Assembly: GCF_024721155.1 (NCBI RefSeq)
Contig: NZ_JAHVAP010000007.1
Location: forward strand, 186,001-250,000
Source of the DNA: Mucilaginibacter phenanthrenivorans
Lineage (GTDB): Bacteria; Bacteroidota; Bacteroidia; Sphingobacteriales; Sphingobacteriaceae
DNA: 64,000 nucleotides
Direction: 5' to 3'
The stretch's first letter is position 1. Every line of letters starts with the position of its first letter. The notes beneath the pieces are model-generated. The model was not told the origin of the DNA, did not search any database, and saw only the letters and a program-made list of their open reading frames with translations. Shown piece by piece: positions 26,349 through 35,065 of the stretch. The translations under genes were made by a program, and so were the position numbers.

Positions 26349-27401
26349 ATGACCATTGCTATAACAGGTTTAAATGCCAATGATAATCCGGGCCCGGGTA
26401 TTGCCGTTATAAGGGCCATAAGGGATGAGTTGGGGCATGATGTGCGCATAATCGGTCTGAGCTATGAATCGCTTGAACCCGGTATTTATATGTCCGGTAT
26501 GGTTGATAAAACCTACCAGATCCCTTATCCAACTGCCGGCATTGCTGCGCTAAAAAGCCGACTTCAATATATTCATGAACAGGAGATGCTTGATTTGGTT
26601 ATTCCGAATTTCGACGCTGAACTTTATAATTTTATTAAAATAACGCCCTGGCTTGATTCCATTGGGATCAGAACTTATTTACCAACCGAAGAACAGTTGG
26701 CAGCCCGCGATAAAATGAACTTATCTGACTTTGGAGCTGAGCATGGCTTTAACGTCCCGGCTGATCATAAGCTACATACAGCGGGCGATATTACCAAAGC
26801 CGGCCACGAGCTCGGATACCCGCTGGTGGTAAAGGGAAAATATTACGAGGCGTTTGTAAATCACACGCCAGATCTTGCCATAAAATCATTCCATCATTTA
26901 AGCGCTAAATGGGGCTTGCCGGTTATTGCCCAGCAATTTATTAAAGGCACCGAAATAAACATTGCAGGACTGGCTGATGGAAAAGGAAATGCCATAAGCG
27001 TTATCCCGATGCGGAAGCTTTATCTAACTGACAAAGGGAAGGCATGGGCGGGCATAACCATTGAGGATGAGGAACTAATTAAACTTGCAGTAAAGTTTGC
27101 CAGTGTAACCAAATGGAAGGGCGGCTTTGAAATGGAGATAATGCGTGATGAAGGTGGGAGGCTGTTTATTATGGAGATAAATCCCCGGTTCCCGGCATGG
27201 GTTTATCTTACTGCCGGGGTTGGTCAAAATCAGCCGGCTGCATTGGTGAAAATGGCTATGGGGGCCGATGTTGAGCCCTTTACTGAATACACGGCAGGAA
27301 AAATGTTTATCCGCTATTCATGGGATCACCTGGTTGATATTGCCGATTTTCAGCAATATTCGGCCTTTGGTGAGCTTAGTATAGCTAAAGTTCATTTATA
27401 A
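26349..27401 (+). CDS. ATP-grasp domain protein (CarB-like ligase)
   Basis: 350 aa from the ATG at 26349; a TTG 12 nt earlier is possible but unlikely. Residues 1-100 are a Rossmann-like preATP-grasp part (IAITGLNANDNPGPGIAVIRAI). The ATP-grasp core follows, with a nucleotide-binding lysine in YPLVVKGKYYEA and the metal-binding acidic/Asn set GGFEMEIM...LFIMEINPRFPAW. Enzymes of this fold join a carboxylate to an amine or thiol via an acyl phosphate. The substrate is unknown. It sits between a PqqD-like protein and a PLP decarboxylase, which suggests it acts on an amino acid or small peptide. Confidence 0.88.
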   Translation: MTIAITGLNANDNPGPGIAVIRAIRDELGHDVRIIGLSYESLEPGIYMSGMVDKTYQIPYPTAGIAALKSRLQYIHEQEMLDLVIPNFDAELYNFIKITPWLDSIGIRTYLPTEEQLAARDKMNLSDFGAEHGFNVPADHKLHTAGDITKAGHELGYPLVVKGKYYEAFVNHTPDLAIKSFHHLSAKWGLPVIAQQFIKGTEINIAGLADGKGNAISVIPMRKLYLTDKGKAWAGITIEDEELIKLAVKFASVTKWKGGFEMEIMRDEGGRLFIMEINPRFPAWVYLTAGVGQNQPAALVKMAMGADVEPFTEYTAGKMFIRYSWDHLVDIADFQQYSAFGELSIAKVHL

Positions 27402-27403
27402 AA

Positions 27404-28768
27404 ATGGGAAAGCTTAAATACGAACGGCCTTTTATAAGAAAGCTGAACGCCAACCCGATGAATAAGTTCGGCGCAGCGCCGGAGTCGCAGTACGTAAGTT
27501 CGATTGAGGAGCACCCTGTAAAGGAATTGCTGGCGCAGTATGGCTCGCCGTTGTTTGTGCTGTCTGAAAAGCAGATCCGCAAAAATGTACGCGCTGCGTT
27601 GCGCTCATTTAAAACACGTTACCCGGCGGTGCAATTTGCATGGAGCTATAAAACCAATTACCTCAACGCCGTCTGCAACATCTTTCACCAGGAAGGTAGC
27701 TGGGCCGAAGTTGTATCGGGCTTTGAATACCGTAAAGCACTGGGCAATGGCGTTCCCGGCAACAAAATAATCTTTAATGGCCCCGCCAAACAAATAGAAG
27801 ACCTTTTGCTGGCAATAGAGAACGATTCTCTGTTGCACATTGATCATTTGGATGAGCTGTACACTTTGCTTTCCATCTGCGAAACCATCAGTAAAAAACC
27901 GAGGGTAGCCATAAGGGTAAATATGGATACCGGCATCTATCCGTCATGGGACCGCTTTGGTTTTAATTATGAAAATGAAGAGGCCTGGTCGGCAATAACA
28001 AAGATCATTTCGTCAGGCAAATTAAACCTGGTGGGGCTGCATTGCCATATCGGTACATTTATGCTCTCGGTAAATGCATACAGTATAGCAGCCCGCAAAA
28101 TGTGTACCCTGGCATTAAGGTGCAAAAGCCAGCTGAATAACCCTATTGAATATTTAGACCTGGGCGGCGGCTTACCATCAACCAATACCTTAAAGGGCGC
28201 TTATTTGCCAGGTGTGGATACCGTGCCGTCGGTAGACGACTTTGCCGAAGCGATAACGACTGCCATATTGGAAGCCGGGTTTAGCCAAGACGAACTGCCA
28301 CTGCTGATAATGGAATGCGGCCGGGTGCTAATTGATGATGCTGGCTACCTGCTTGGCAGCGTAATAGCCAATAAGCGCCTCGGCGACGGGCGGCGGGCCA
28401 CCATTGTTGATTTTGGGGTAAATACTTTGTTTACGTCGTTTTGGTACAACCACCAAATTACCCCGGCGCAGGAGTTTTCGCAGCATTCCGAAAACATGGT
28501 CTTATACGGCCCGTTATGCATGAATATTGATGTGATCCGCGAAAGCATTAACCTGCCGATGCTTAACCCGGGAGATAATTTGGTTGTTCATAAAGTGGGC
28601 GCTTATAACATGACCCAATGGATGCAGTTTATTACCAGCAGGCCGGGCATCGTACTAATTGATGAAAACAGCCGGGTGCACCAGGTACGAAAACCGGAAA
28701 CACTTGAATATATGGAAGCCCCTGAACTGGTACCCGAACATTTAACACCGGATAAAACAAATAAGTGA
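27404..28768 (+). CDS. Fold-type III PLP-dependent decarboxylase (diaminopimelate/ornithine decarboxylase-like)
   Basis: 454 aa. N-terminal alanine-racemase-type barrel with the PLP lysine K83 (FAWSYKTN), the LHCHIGT motif near residue 215, the glycine-rich phosphate loop LDLGGGLPS, and a C-terminal beta domain with VLYGPLCMNIDVI carrying the catalytic Cys. A roughly 35-residue N-terminal extension precedes the barrel. Family members decarboxylate diaminopimelate, ornithine, arginine or carboxynorspermidine. The operon contains no lysine-pathway genes, so a specialised substrate is likely. It starts 2 bp after the ATP-grasp gene. Confidence 0.9.
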   Translation: MGKLKYERPFIRKLNANPMNKFGAAPESQYVSSIEEHPVKELLAQYGSPLFVLSEKQIRKNVRAALRSFKTRYPAVQFAWSYKTNYLNAVCNIFHQEGSWAEVVSGFEYRKALGNGVPGNKIIFNGPAKQIEDLLLAIENDSLLHIDHLDELYTLLSICETISKKPRVAIRVNMDTGIYPSWDRFGFNYENEEAWSAITKIISSGKLNLVGLHCHIGTFMLSVNAYSIAARKMCTLALRCKSQLNNPIEYLDLGGGLPSTNTLKGAYLPGVDTVPSVDDFAEAITTAILEAGFSQDELPLLIMECGRVLIDDAGYLLGSVIANKRLGDGRRATIVDFGVNTLFTSFWYNHQITPAQEFSQHSENMVLYGPLCMNIDVIRESINLPMLNPGDNLVVHKVGAYNMTQWMQFITSRPGIVLIDENSRVHQVRKPETLEYMEAPELVPEHLTPDKTNK

Positions 28769-30888
28769 GCAAGCAAATAAAATTCATATCACAGGCTGTT
28801 ATCAACAGCTATGCTATTTTGTTTTTCTCGCAAAATCAAATACTGGGCGCCTTATTGCTTGTTGTTTCCTTTTTTAATATTACCGCAGGCCTGGCAGGTT
28901 TTATCGGTTTGGCATTATCCCTCACCCTGGTTACTTTGCTGGGATATAACCGCGAAGGCATCAGGATGGGTTTCTACAGCTTTAACCCACTGCTTCTGGG
29001 CATAGGCTTCGGAACTTTTTACCAGCCTAATCCAACCTTTTTTATATGGCTGATAATTGGCTGCACCATTGCAACCATGATGAGTGTAACAATGGCTGCC
29101 GCGCTGGGTAAACGAAATTACCCTATTCTGTCTATCCCTTTTATCTTGACATTCTGGCTGCTGTTATCGTCGGCAAACAGCATTTACCACATGGGGCTAA
29201 CTCAAAAGAACAGCGCAGTTCTTAATGAGATATTCATCGCCGGCAAAGAAAGTTTTCTTTACTGGCCTGGCTTATTTTTCAGGTCATTAAGCGCGGTGTT
29301 ATTTCAAAACAGCATTATGGCCGGGTTAATTATCAGTGTTGGTGTTGTTATTCATTCACGCATCCATTTTAGCTTGCTGGTAATTGCATTTATAACCGCG
29401 TGCCTGTTTAATTCACTTACCGGCACCTACCCCGAAGGCATCAGCTATTATCATTTGGGCAGTAATATAATGATGGCTTCAGCTGCAACCGGCTGCTTTT
29501 TTCTCATCCCGTCGGGCCGCTCATATTTATTGGCGGCTATCACTGTTCCGTTAACGCTTTTATTTATTAATGGGCTCACAAAAATATTGGGCGTTTATGA
29601 CCTGCCTGTATTGTCGCTCCCATTTTGTGTTACCGCTTTTTTAACGCTTTATTTTCTAAGGCTTAGGACAAGAGCAGGCAAACTGGTATTGACGCCGCTG
29701 CAGCATTATTCGCCGGAGCGCAACCTGTACCAATACCTCAACACCCGCGAACGGCTGCGCGATATTTACTATTTTAAATTCAGCCTCCCGTTTATGGGCA
29801 ACTGGACGGTGTCGCAAGGTTACAAGGGTGACATAACGCACAAGGGGGAGTGGGCTGAGGCGCTGGATTTTGTGATAAAGGACGAAGATGGACAAACCTA
29901 TAAATCAACAGGAACAGATGCCGCAAACTATTATTGCTTTAACAAGCCGGTATTTGCCTGCGGCGATGGAGTAGTGGAAGAGGCGGTAGCGCACATCGAT
30001 GATAACGGCATTGGCCAGGTAAATACCGCCGAAAATTGGGGCAACACCATTGTGATAAAACACGCCACGGGCCTTTATAGCAAAATATCGCACCTGAAAA
30101 AAAATTCGCTGAAGGTAAAAATTGGTGACTATGTAAAACGGGGTGAGCAGTTGGCAACTGTGGGTAATTCCGGTCGCTCGCCCGAGCCGCATTTACATTT
30201 CCAGGTGCAGGCAACACCCTATATCGGCTCCAAAACACTGACCTATCCTTTTGCTTATTATCTTAAAGGCGACGTATTATCAAGTTTTGAAGTTCCTGCT
30301 GAAGGCGATACCATTAGCCCTGCGATTATAAACAATGCTGTTAAGCAAGCATTCAATTTTCAACCCGGCTATATTGCCACATTGCTGGCGCAAGGCCGGG
30401 AGCCGGAAATGCTTGAGGTTTTTACCGATGAGTTTAATCAATCTTATATCTACAGCAAAACAAAGGGAGCAACTGCTTATTTCATCAATAATGGCACATC
30501 ATTTTACTTTACCAGCTTTTATGGTGATAAGAACTCGCTTTTATATAGTTTTTATTTAGCTGCTTATAAAGTGATGTTTATAACAGATCCTGTAATAGAA
30601 GTGAAGGACCTGTATCCCCTGCAATTGGCCCCGGGTAAGTATGTTTTATGGTTGCATGATATATTAGCGCCATTTTACCAATTTGTAAAATTGAGTTATG
30701 AAAGTTCGTGCACACTAAACGGCACCAATCCTCTCATACGGTCAAAACAAATTAAGCAAGGATTTGGTGGAGCGCGGCAGACGATGGAGGCACTTATAAA
30801 TTTTGACGGCAGTGAAATAAAAACTTTTATAGTGGACCATAAAGGCAAAAAAGTTGAAGCACAATGGGTGAAAGAAAATATGTATTAA
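28765..30888 (+). CDS. Urea transporter-like membrane domain fused to M23 metallopeptidase
   Basis: 707 aa, GTG start overlapping the decarboxylase stop (GTGA). Residues 1-300 contain about ten membrane helices in the urea-transporter (UT) pattern, with the repeated motif LGYNREGIRMGFYSFNPLLLGIG and LTGTYPEGISYYHLGSNIM. Residues about 340-500 are an M23 (lysostaphin-type) domain: H in HKGEWAEALDF (358-367), ISHLKKNSLKVKIGDYVKRGEQL, and PHLHFQV (around 473-478). The metal ligands seem intact, although the first H-D spacing is longer than in the usual HxxxD. The last 200 residues are a beta-rich domain of unknown role. The peptidase part should face the periplasm. Confidence 0.87.
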   Translation: MSKQIKFISQAVINSYAILFFSQNQILGALLLVVSFFNITAGLAGFIGLALSLTLVTLLGYNREGIRMGFYSFNPLLLGIGFGTFYQPNPTFFIWLIIGCTIATMMSVTMAAALGKRNYPILSIPFILTFWLLLSSANSIYHMGLTQKNSAVLNEIFIAGKESFLYWPGLFFRSLSAVLFQNSIMAGLIISVGVVIHSRIHFSLLVIAFITACLFNSLTGTYPEGISYYHLGSNIMMASAATGCFFLIPSGRSYLLAAITVPLTLLFINGLTKILGVYDLPVLSLPFCVTAFLTLYFLRLRTRAGKLVLTPLQHYSPERNLYQYLNTRERLRDIYYFKFSLPFMGNWTVSQGYKGDITHKGEWAEALDFVIKDEDGQTYKSTGTDAANYYCFNKPVFACGDGVVEEAVAHIDDNGIGQVNTAENWGNTIVIKHATGLYSKISHLKKNSLKVKIGDYVKRGEQLATVGNSGRSPEPHLHFQVQATPYIGSKTLTYPFAYYLKGDVLSSFEVPAEGDTISPAIINNAVKQAFNFQPGYIATLLAQGREPEMLEVFTDEFNQSYIYSKTKGATAYFINNGTSFYFTSFYGDKNSLLYSFYLAAYKVMFITDPVIEVKDLYPLQLAPGKYVLWLHDILAPFYQFVKLSYESSCTLNGTNPLIRSKQIKQGFGGARQTMEALINFDGSEIKTFIVDHKGKKVEAQWVKENMY

Positions 30889-32042
30889 TCTTTACTTTTT
30901 TATTTTGCTTAAACTCAGCCCGGGCACAGGTACAAACCTTTGAACAGGCTGACAGCACCTCGGCAACGTTATTTGGCAGAGCTGACTGGAGCCGGTTAGC
31001 AGTTTTTGGAAAGCAGGCTATTAAAAATGGAATTGACTTTCCCGAACTGCGGTCAAGAATGGGCTATGCTTACATGATGACCGGGAATTATAAAGCAGCA
31101 TTAAATGCATATGACCAGGTATTTAAAAATAATTCCTACAACCAGGATGCCCGGTATTATGCCTACTTGTGCCATTTATACCTTAATCAGGAACCGGGGG
31201 CCTCATACAATGGGGCTTATCTTGATGCCGAACATCAGCAAGGCTTTAATCTTTATTCATTCCATATCCTAAGCACTGGCCTTGAAACCGGGATAAAGTA
31301 TAACGATAATTACTATAGAGGAACGGCAGCTTATAACCGCATATTTCTGCAAACACGGCTAAACTGGAAATTAACCCTTGACTTATCCGCCATCTATTAC
31401 GGTCAATCGGTAAACAATAAAGTTTTGGATGAGCCTCACGACACAGCTAATCATTTAGATCGCCAGCTTGAATATTATGCACGTTTACGCTATGCAATCA
31501 CAGAAAATATTATCATATTAGGGGCTTATCATTATTTGAACACAAACTACCTGGATAAAACTTATGATAGTCATATAGGCTTATTGGGCTTTAAATACAC
31601 AGACACATATTTTGATTTACAGGCTGATGTGAATTTTGGAAATATGATTGATAAAAAGCTGCAGCAATATAACGCCGGAATTACATGGTACCCGCTGGGA
31701 AATCTTAACCTGTATGCCATAAGCAGAGAAAGTTATCAGCGCGCAGGCAGCAACGGCAGGATGATATTTGATGAACGCGCCGGTTTTAAGCTGATGAAGA
31801 ATACATGGCTTGAAAGTTCAGCAACGTTCAGCAATTTAGATGATTATATTGATGCCGATGCTTTATATATTTACAACGCGATTGATGTATCGAAATTAAA
31901 ACTGGGTGAAACTGCTTTTTACCAAATTGGCAGACATGCTCAGTTGCAGCTGAATTACAGTTTTGAAAAAAAGACCGACGAAACACACAGTCTCAATTAT
32001 AATCAATACGCCATTACTGCGGGGATACTATGGAAATTTTGA
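30864..32042 (+). CDS. TPR plus beta-barrel outer-membrane protein
   Basis: 392 aa. Signal peptide (VLIFTFLFCLNSARAQ), then TPR-like helices (about 25-115: LRSRMGYAYMMTGNYKAALNAYDQVFKNN) and a C-terminal barrel of alternating strands (LTLDLSAIYYGQSVN, NIIILGAYHYLNT, AQLQLNYSFEKKT) ending in the aromatic residue of ITAGILWKF. Predicted outer-membrane export or docking component. Overlaps the M23 fusion gene by 25 bp and the next TPR gene by 13 bp. Confidence 0.82.
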   Translation: MGERKYVLIFTFLFCLNSARAQVQTFEQADSTSATLFGRADWSRLAVFGKQAIKNGIDFPELRSRMGYAYMMTGNYKAALNAYDQVFKNNSYNQDARYYAYLCHLYLNQEPGASYNGAYLDAEHQQGFNLYSFHILSTGLETGIKYNDNYYRGTAAYNRIFLQTRLNWKLTLDLSAIYYGQSVNNKVLDEPHDTANHLDRQLEYYARLRYAITENIIILGAYHYLNTNYLDKTYDSHIGLLGFKYTDTYFDLQADVNFGNMIDKKLQQYNAGITWYPLGNLNLYAISRESYQRAGSNGRMIFDERAGFKLMKNTWLESSATFSNLDDYIDADALYIYNAIDVSKLKLGETAFYQIGRHAQLQLNYSFEKKTDETHSLNYNQYAITAGILWKF

Positions 32043-32650
32043 AACGTTTACTTTTTATTATTCTATTGGTTTTTTGTGCGATAAGATTAAGTGCACAAAC
32101 CAATGCTGTTTTACAAAAGGCATTTCATAATAGCTATACCGATGAGTATAACAAGAACTATCCGGCGGCGATAAGCGATATATCACCCTATTATTCTGAG
32201 AATAGTTATGAGGTGAATATTCGGCTTGGTTGGCTAAATTATCTCAATAAAAATTATAACGCGTCGCAGTCGTATTATCTAAAAGCTACAATTATAAAGC
32301 CTGGATCGGTTGAGGCCAAGTTCGGTTATGTAAAACCGCTGTCGTTTCTGCAAAGCTGGGATAAAGTACTTGAGCAATATTTGGCCATATTAAAGATCGA
32401 TCCTCAAAATACGCAGGCTAGTTATTGGGCGGGCGTTATTTACTACAACCGCAAACAGTACGACCCAGCCATCAAATGTTTCAGGGTGGTGGTAAACCTT
32501 TACCCCTTTGATTATGACGGCAACCACATGCTGGCCTGGGCCATGCTGATGGCCAACCATAAAGCAGAGGCAAAACCTTATTTCGAAAAGGCCCTGATCA
32601 TAAAGCCAGGTGATGATTCCAGTACCGATGGCCTGTCTCGCTGCCAATAA
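32030..32650 (+). CDS. Periplasmic TPR-repeat protein
   Basis: 206 aa. Signal peptide (RLLFIILLVFCAIRLSAQ) and about four TPR units with typical positions (NIRLGWLNYLNKNYNASQSYYLKAT, ASYWAGVIYYNRKQYDPAIKCFRVV, HMLAWAMLMANHKAEAKPYFEKAL). Periplasmic scaffold, partner to the preceding TPR/barrel protein. Last gene of the operon; 92 bp follow before the next gene. Confidence 0.84.
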   Translation: MEILKRLLFIILLVFCAIRLSAQTNAVLQKAFHNSYTDEYNKNYPAAISDISPYYSENSYEVNIRLGWLNYLNKNYNASQSYYLKATIIKPGSVEAKFGYVKPLSFLQSWDKVLEQYLAILKIDPQNTQASYWAGVIYYNRKQYDPAIKCFRVVVNLYPFDYDGNHMLAWAMLMANHKAEAKPYFEKALIIKPGDDSSTDGLSRCQ

Positions 32651-32742
32651 TGAGGTTAGTCGATAAATAACCAACCTTTATCGATGTTTCGTTTTTAGCT
32701 GCTTCGTAGCAGTTTAATTTTAATCATTTAAAATTAACCGCT

Positions 32743-33855
32743 ATGGAGAAGAAAAGTACCAACCCCAAAATAGTTGTTTGTTTATTTTTACTTATCGTAT
32801 TTGCTTCCTGTAAAAAGGAAGGTACTTCTACCAAAAGCAGTACTTCGCTTGCATCATCGGTTACTGCCAGCCCTGTAACGCTCGGCTTGTATGAGTATGC
32901 TGTGGGGGTTGACAAACGGATTTTTATCCCTCTGACCAAGATCGGCACAAAAACGATCTCTTATTTGGGGATATTTGATACCGGTTCAACCGGGATGACG
33001 TTGGACGCTGCGGATATCATCCCTGCATCCATGATCACCAGTAGCGGCATTACCTTCACCGGCGACTCGACGGTGGTAAATGGTATTACCATTACCTCGC
33101 AGAAGTCTGTAATAGCCTATGGCGGCGGCGATGATATAACCAAAGAATACGGCTACCTTGCCTATGCGGCAGTAACTATCGGCGATGCCAATGGCAAGCT
33201 ATCCATCACCAGGACCCCGTTTTTTCTCTATTACAAAATTGTAGACGGCAATGGCCAGCAGGAGGCGGCACATTCAGCCGATGTATTTGGCGTAGGGCCG
33301 GGTGTAAGCTACAGCAGTAATTTGATAGCAAGCCCCCTCAGCTACTACTCACCCGGAACAGGTTTAACCAGCGGGTTTAAGCTGGCAACCATGGTTAGCA
33401 GCTATTTCACCAGCACTGTAAAGTATGTTCCCGCATTACTTACCATTGGTTTAACATCTACGGACCTGGCATCAGCATCAGGCTTTATTATGCATCCTTT
33501 AACTTATTATAGCGTTGGCGGTTATTCACCCGAAATCCCGGCAACTATAACATACGGCAGTAACAGCACATCTGCCGAAATACTGTTTGATACAGGCACT
33601 CCATCCGTTACTATTATTGAAGACTCTAAGGCCACAAACAGTATTGGCGAACTGCCTGTTGACACCAAGGTAACCGTAACTACCAATAAAGGGTTTGTTT
33701 ATGCATATACCACTACAAGCACCGGTAACCTAACCGAAATTGAAAACCCCAATGTTACCGGTGACTACCGGACTATATTCAGCCTGGACTTTTTTATCAG
33801 CAACGAATTTTTGACAGATTACGCCGGCCACCAGATAGGATTGAAGAATGATTAG
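32743..33855 (+). CDS. Pepsin-like (A1-type) aspartic peptidase lipoprotein
   Basis: 370 aa. Lipoprotein signal with lipobox VFASC (Cys23). Two Asp-Thr-Gly motifs sit about 200 residues apart: IFDTGSTGMTL (D79) and ILFDTGTPSVTII (D283). The flanking features also match pepsins: ADVFGVGPG (180-187), comparable to the D-G-I-L-G-L-G segment, and a C-terminal FSLDFFISNEFLTDYAGHQIGLKN, comparable to the ILGxxFLRxYYxxFDxxxxxIGLA end. Retroviral-type peptidases have only one DTG per chain, so the bilobed pepsin fold fits better. Most likely anchored to a membrane and facing the periplasm or cell surface; no propeptide is evident. Confidence 0.75.
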   Translation: MEKKSTNPKIVVCLFLLIVFASCKKEGTSTKSSTSLASSVTASPVTLGLYEYAVGVDKRIFIPLTKIGTKTISYLGIFDTGSTGMTLDAADIIPASMITSSGITFTGDSTVVNGITITSQKSVIAYGGGDDITKEYGYLAYAAVTIGDANGKLSITRTPFFLYYKIVDGNGQQEAAHSADVFGVGPGVSYSSNLIASPLSYYSPGTGLTSGFKLATMVSSYFTSTVKYVPALLTIGLTSTDLASASGFIMHPLTYYSVGGYSPEIPATITYGSNSTSAEILFDTGTPSVTIIEDSKATNSIGELPVDTKVTVTTNKGFVYAYTTTSTGNLTEIENPNVTGDYRTIFSLDFFISNEFLTDYAGHQIGLKND

Positions 33856-33971
33856 AGAGTAAGCATTAGTTCATCGATTTAATTCCGCACTTCGTCGGTA
33901 CATGGTAGCATGAAATATCCTGCAACCATAATTTTAGAACCGCATACCAATTGCAAATCAATTTAAAAAAA

Positions 33972-34877
33972 ATGAAAACAAATTTTACTTACCCCGCAAT
34001 GATGCTTTTAGGCATCCTTTGCATTTTTTCTTCGTGCAAGAAAGATGCAAAATCTACCTCAACTACAACCAGTACTACAACATCCTCCGGGACAATCTCC
34101 ATCGCTTCACTTGCGAGCTCATCTGGAAGTACGGACAGTATTTACCTGGTAAACTGCTTTTCAAAACATTCTAAAAAGGATTCTGTGGCTGCCAGCGCAT
34201 TGCCTGCTGCGGTTACGACTTACCTGACAACAAATTATTCAGGTTACACTTTTGAAAAGGCTTTCAAAATAACCGATAGCTTAAGTGTTGTTACCAATTA
34301 CATTGTGGTAATTAAATACAACAGCAACCTGGTTGGCCTGAAATTTACAGCAACCGGAACTTTTGTAAGCGTACTTGAGCAAATGGCAGGAGTTGATATG
34401 AAAGGTAAGGGGCCGGGATGGCATGAAGGCGGACTTTTTAGTGACCGGGACGGCAAACACAAAGATACTATTGCTTTAAGCGCAATTCCATCAGTTGTGA
34501 AAACATTCTTCACTACAACTTATCCAACCGACACATTGCTGCATGCAGCTATAACATCTGATTCAACTTATATCCTGATCAGCAAGAACGTAGTGCTGTA
34601 CGCTACCGATATAAGCGCAACTGGCGTCCTAATAAAACGGATTCAGGCCGAACAGCATGGCGGCAAACATACTGCCGTAGCAGCAGCCAATTTACCTGCT
34701 GCTATTGCTACCTATTTAACAGCAAGCTATCCTGGATACGTTATTGATAAGGCATTTTCAATCAGCACCGGCAGCACAGTTACCGGTTACGACGTATTTA
34801 TAACAGCAAACAATACACATTACGTTTTACAATTTGATGCGAACGGTGCCTTTGTAAAGGTGAAGCCTATTTGCTAA
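33972..34877 (+). CDS. Lipoprotein with three PepSY-like repeats
   Basis: 301 aa from the ATG at 33972; a TTG at 33951 is in frame but gives no better signal. Lipobox CIFSSC is followed by a Ser/Thr-rich linker. Three repeats of the PepSY-like (DUF2874) type: LPAAVTTYLTTNYSGYTFEKAF, IPSVVKTFFTTTYPTDTLLHA and LPAAIATYLTASYPGYVIDKAF. Each is followed by a beta hairpin ending in F/L-x-A-x-G-x-F/L. Extracytoplasmic; such repeats are often proposed as inhibitors or binding modules. It follows the pepsin-like peptidase, so a protease/inhibitor pairing is conceivable but unproven. Confidence 0.8.
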   Translation: MKTNFTYPAMMLLGILCIFSSCKKDAKSTSTTTSTTTSSGTISIASLASSSGSTDSIYLVNCFSKHSKKDSVAASALPAAVTTYLTTNYSGYTFEKAFKITDSLSVVTNYIVVIKYNSNLVGLKFTATGTFVSVLEQMAGVDMKGKGPGWHEGGLFSDRDGKHKDTIALSAIPSVVKTFFTTTYPTDTLLHAAITSDSTYILISKNVVLYATDISATGVLIKRIQAEQHGGKHTAVAAANLPAAIATYLTASYPGYVIDKAFSISTGSTVTGYDVFITANNTHYVLQFDANGAFVKVKPIC

Positions 34878-34903
34878 AAGGTTGATTTTTTCATACAGAG
34901 GTT

Positions 34904-34940
34904 CCCGGCTCCCTTTTATTAGGGGCCGGGTTTTTATTTT
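34904..34940 (+). terminator. Rho-independent terminator
   Basis: Stem CCCGGC / GCCGGG, extended by CTCC/GGGG-type pairs, around TTTTATTA, followed by GTTTTTATTTTT. Lies 27 bp after the PepSY-like gene. Confidence 0.85.
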
Positions 34941-35027
34941 TAGTCAAGGATTCAAAACGTCTGTTTGTCCAAATATGAAAATTTAGCTTTTTAATTTTAG
35001 TGTAAGTTTAATATAAGTGAATTAGTT

Positions 35028-35052
35028 CTATAGGAATTATAGAGTATATTTG
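35028..35052 (+). promoter_or_regulatory. metN promoter with the island's shared CTATAG dyad
   Basis: TTCTATAGGAATTATAGAG begins at 35026 and runs into a perfect -7 box TATATTTG at 35045-35052. CTATAG starts 25 bp upstream of the end of the box, exactly as in the encapsulin promoter. The dyad would sit between the -33 and -7 regions, which suits a repressor. The leader to metN is only about 8 nt. Confidence 0.6.
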
Positions 35053-35065
35053 CGCGAAATATTAA

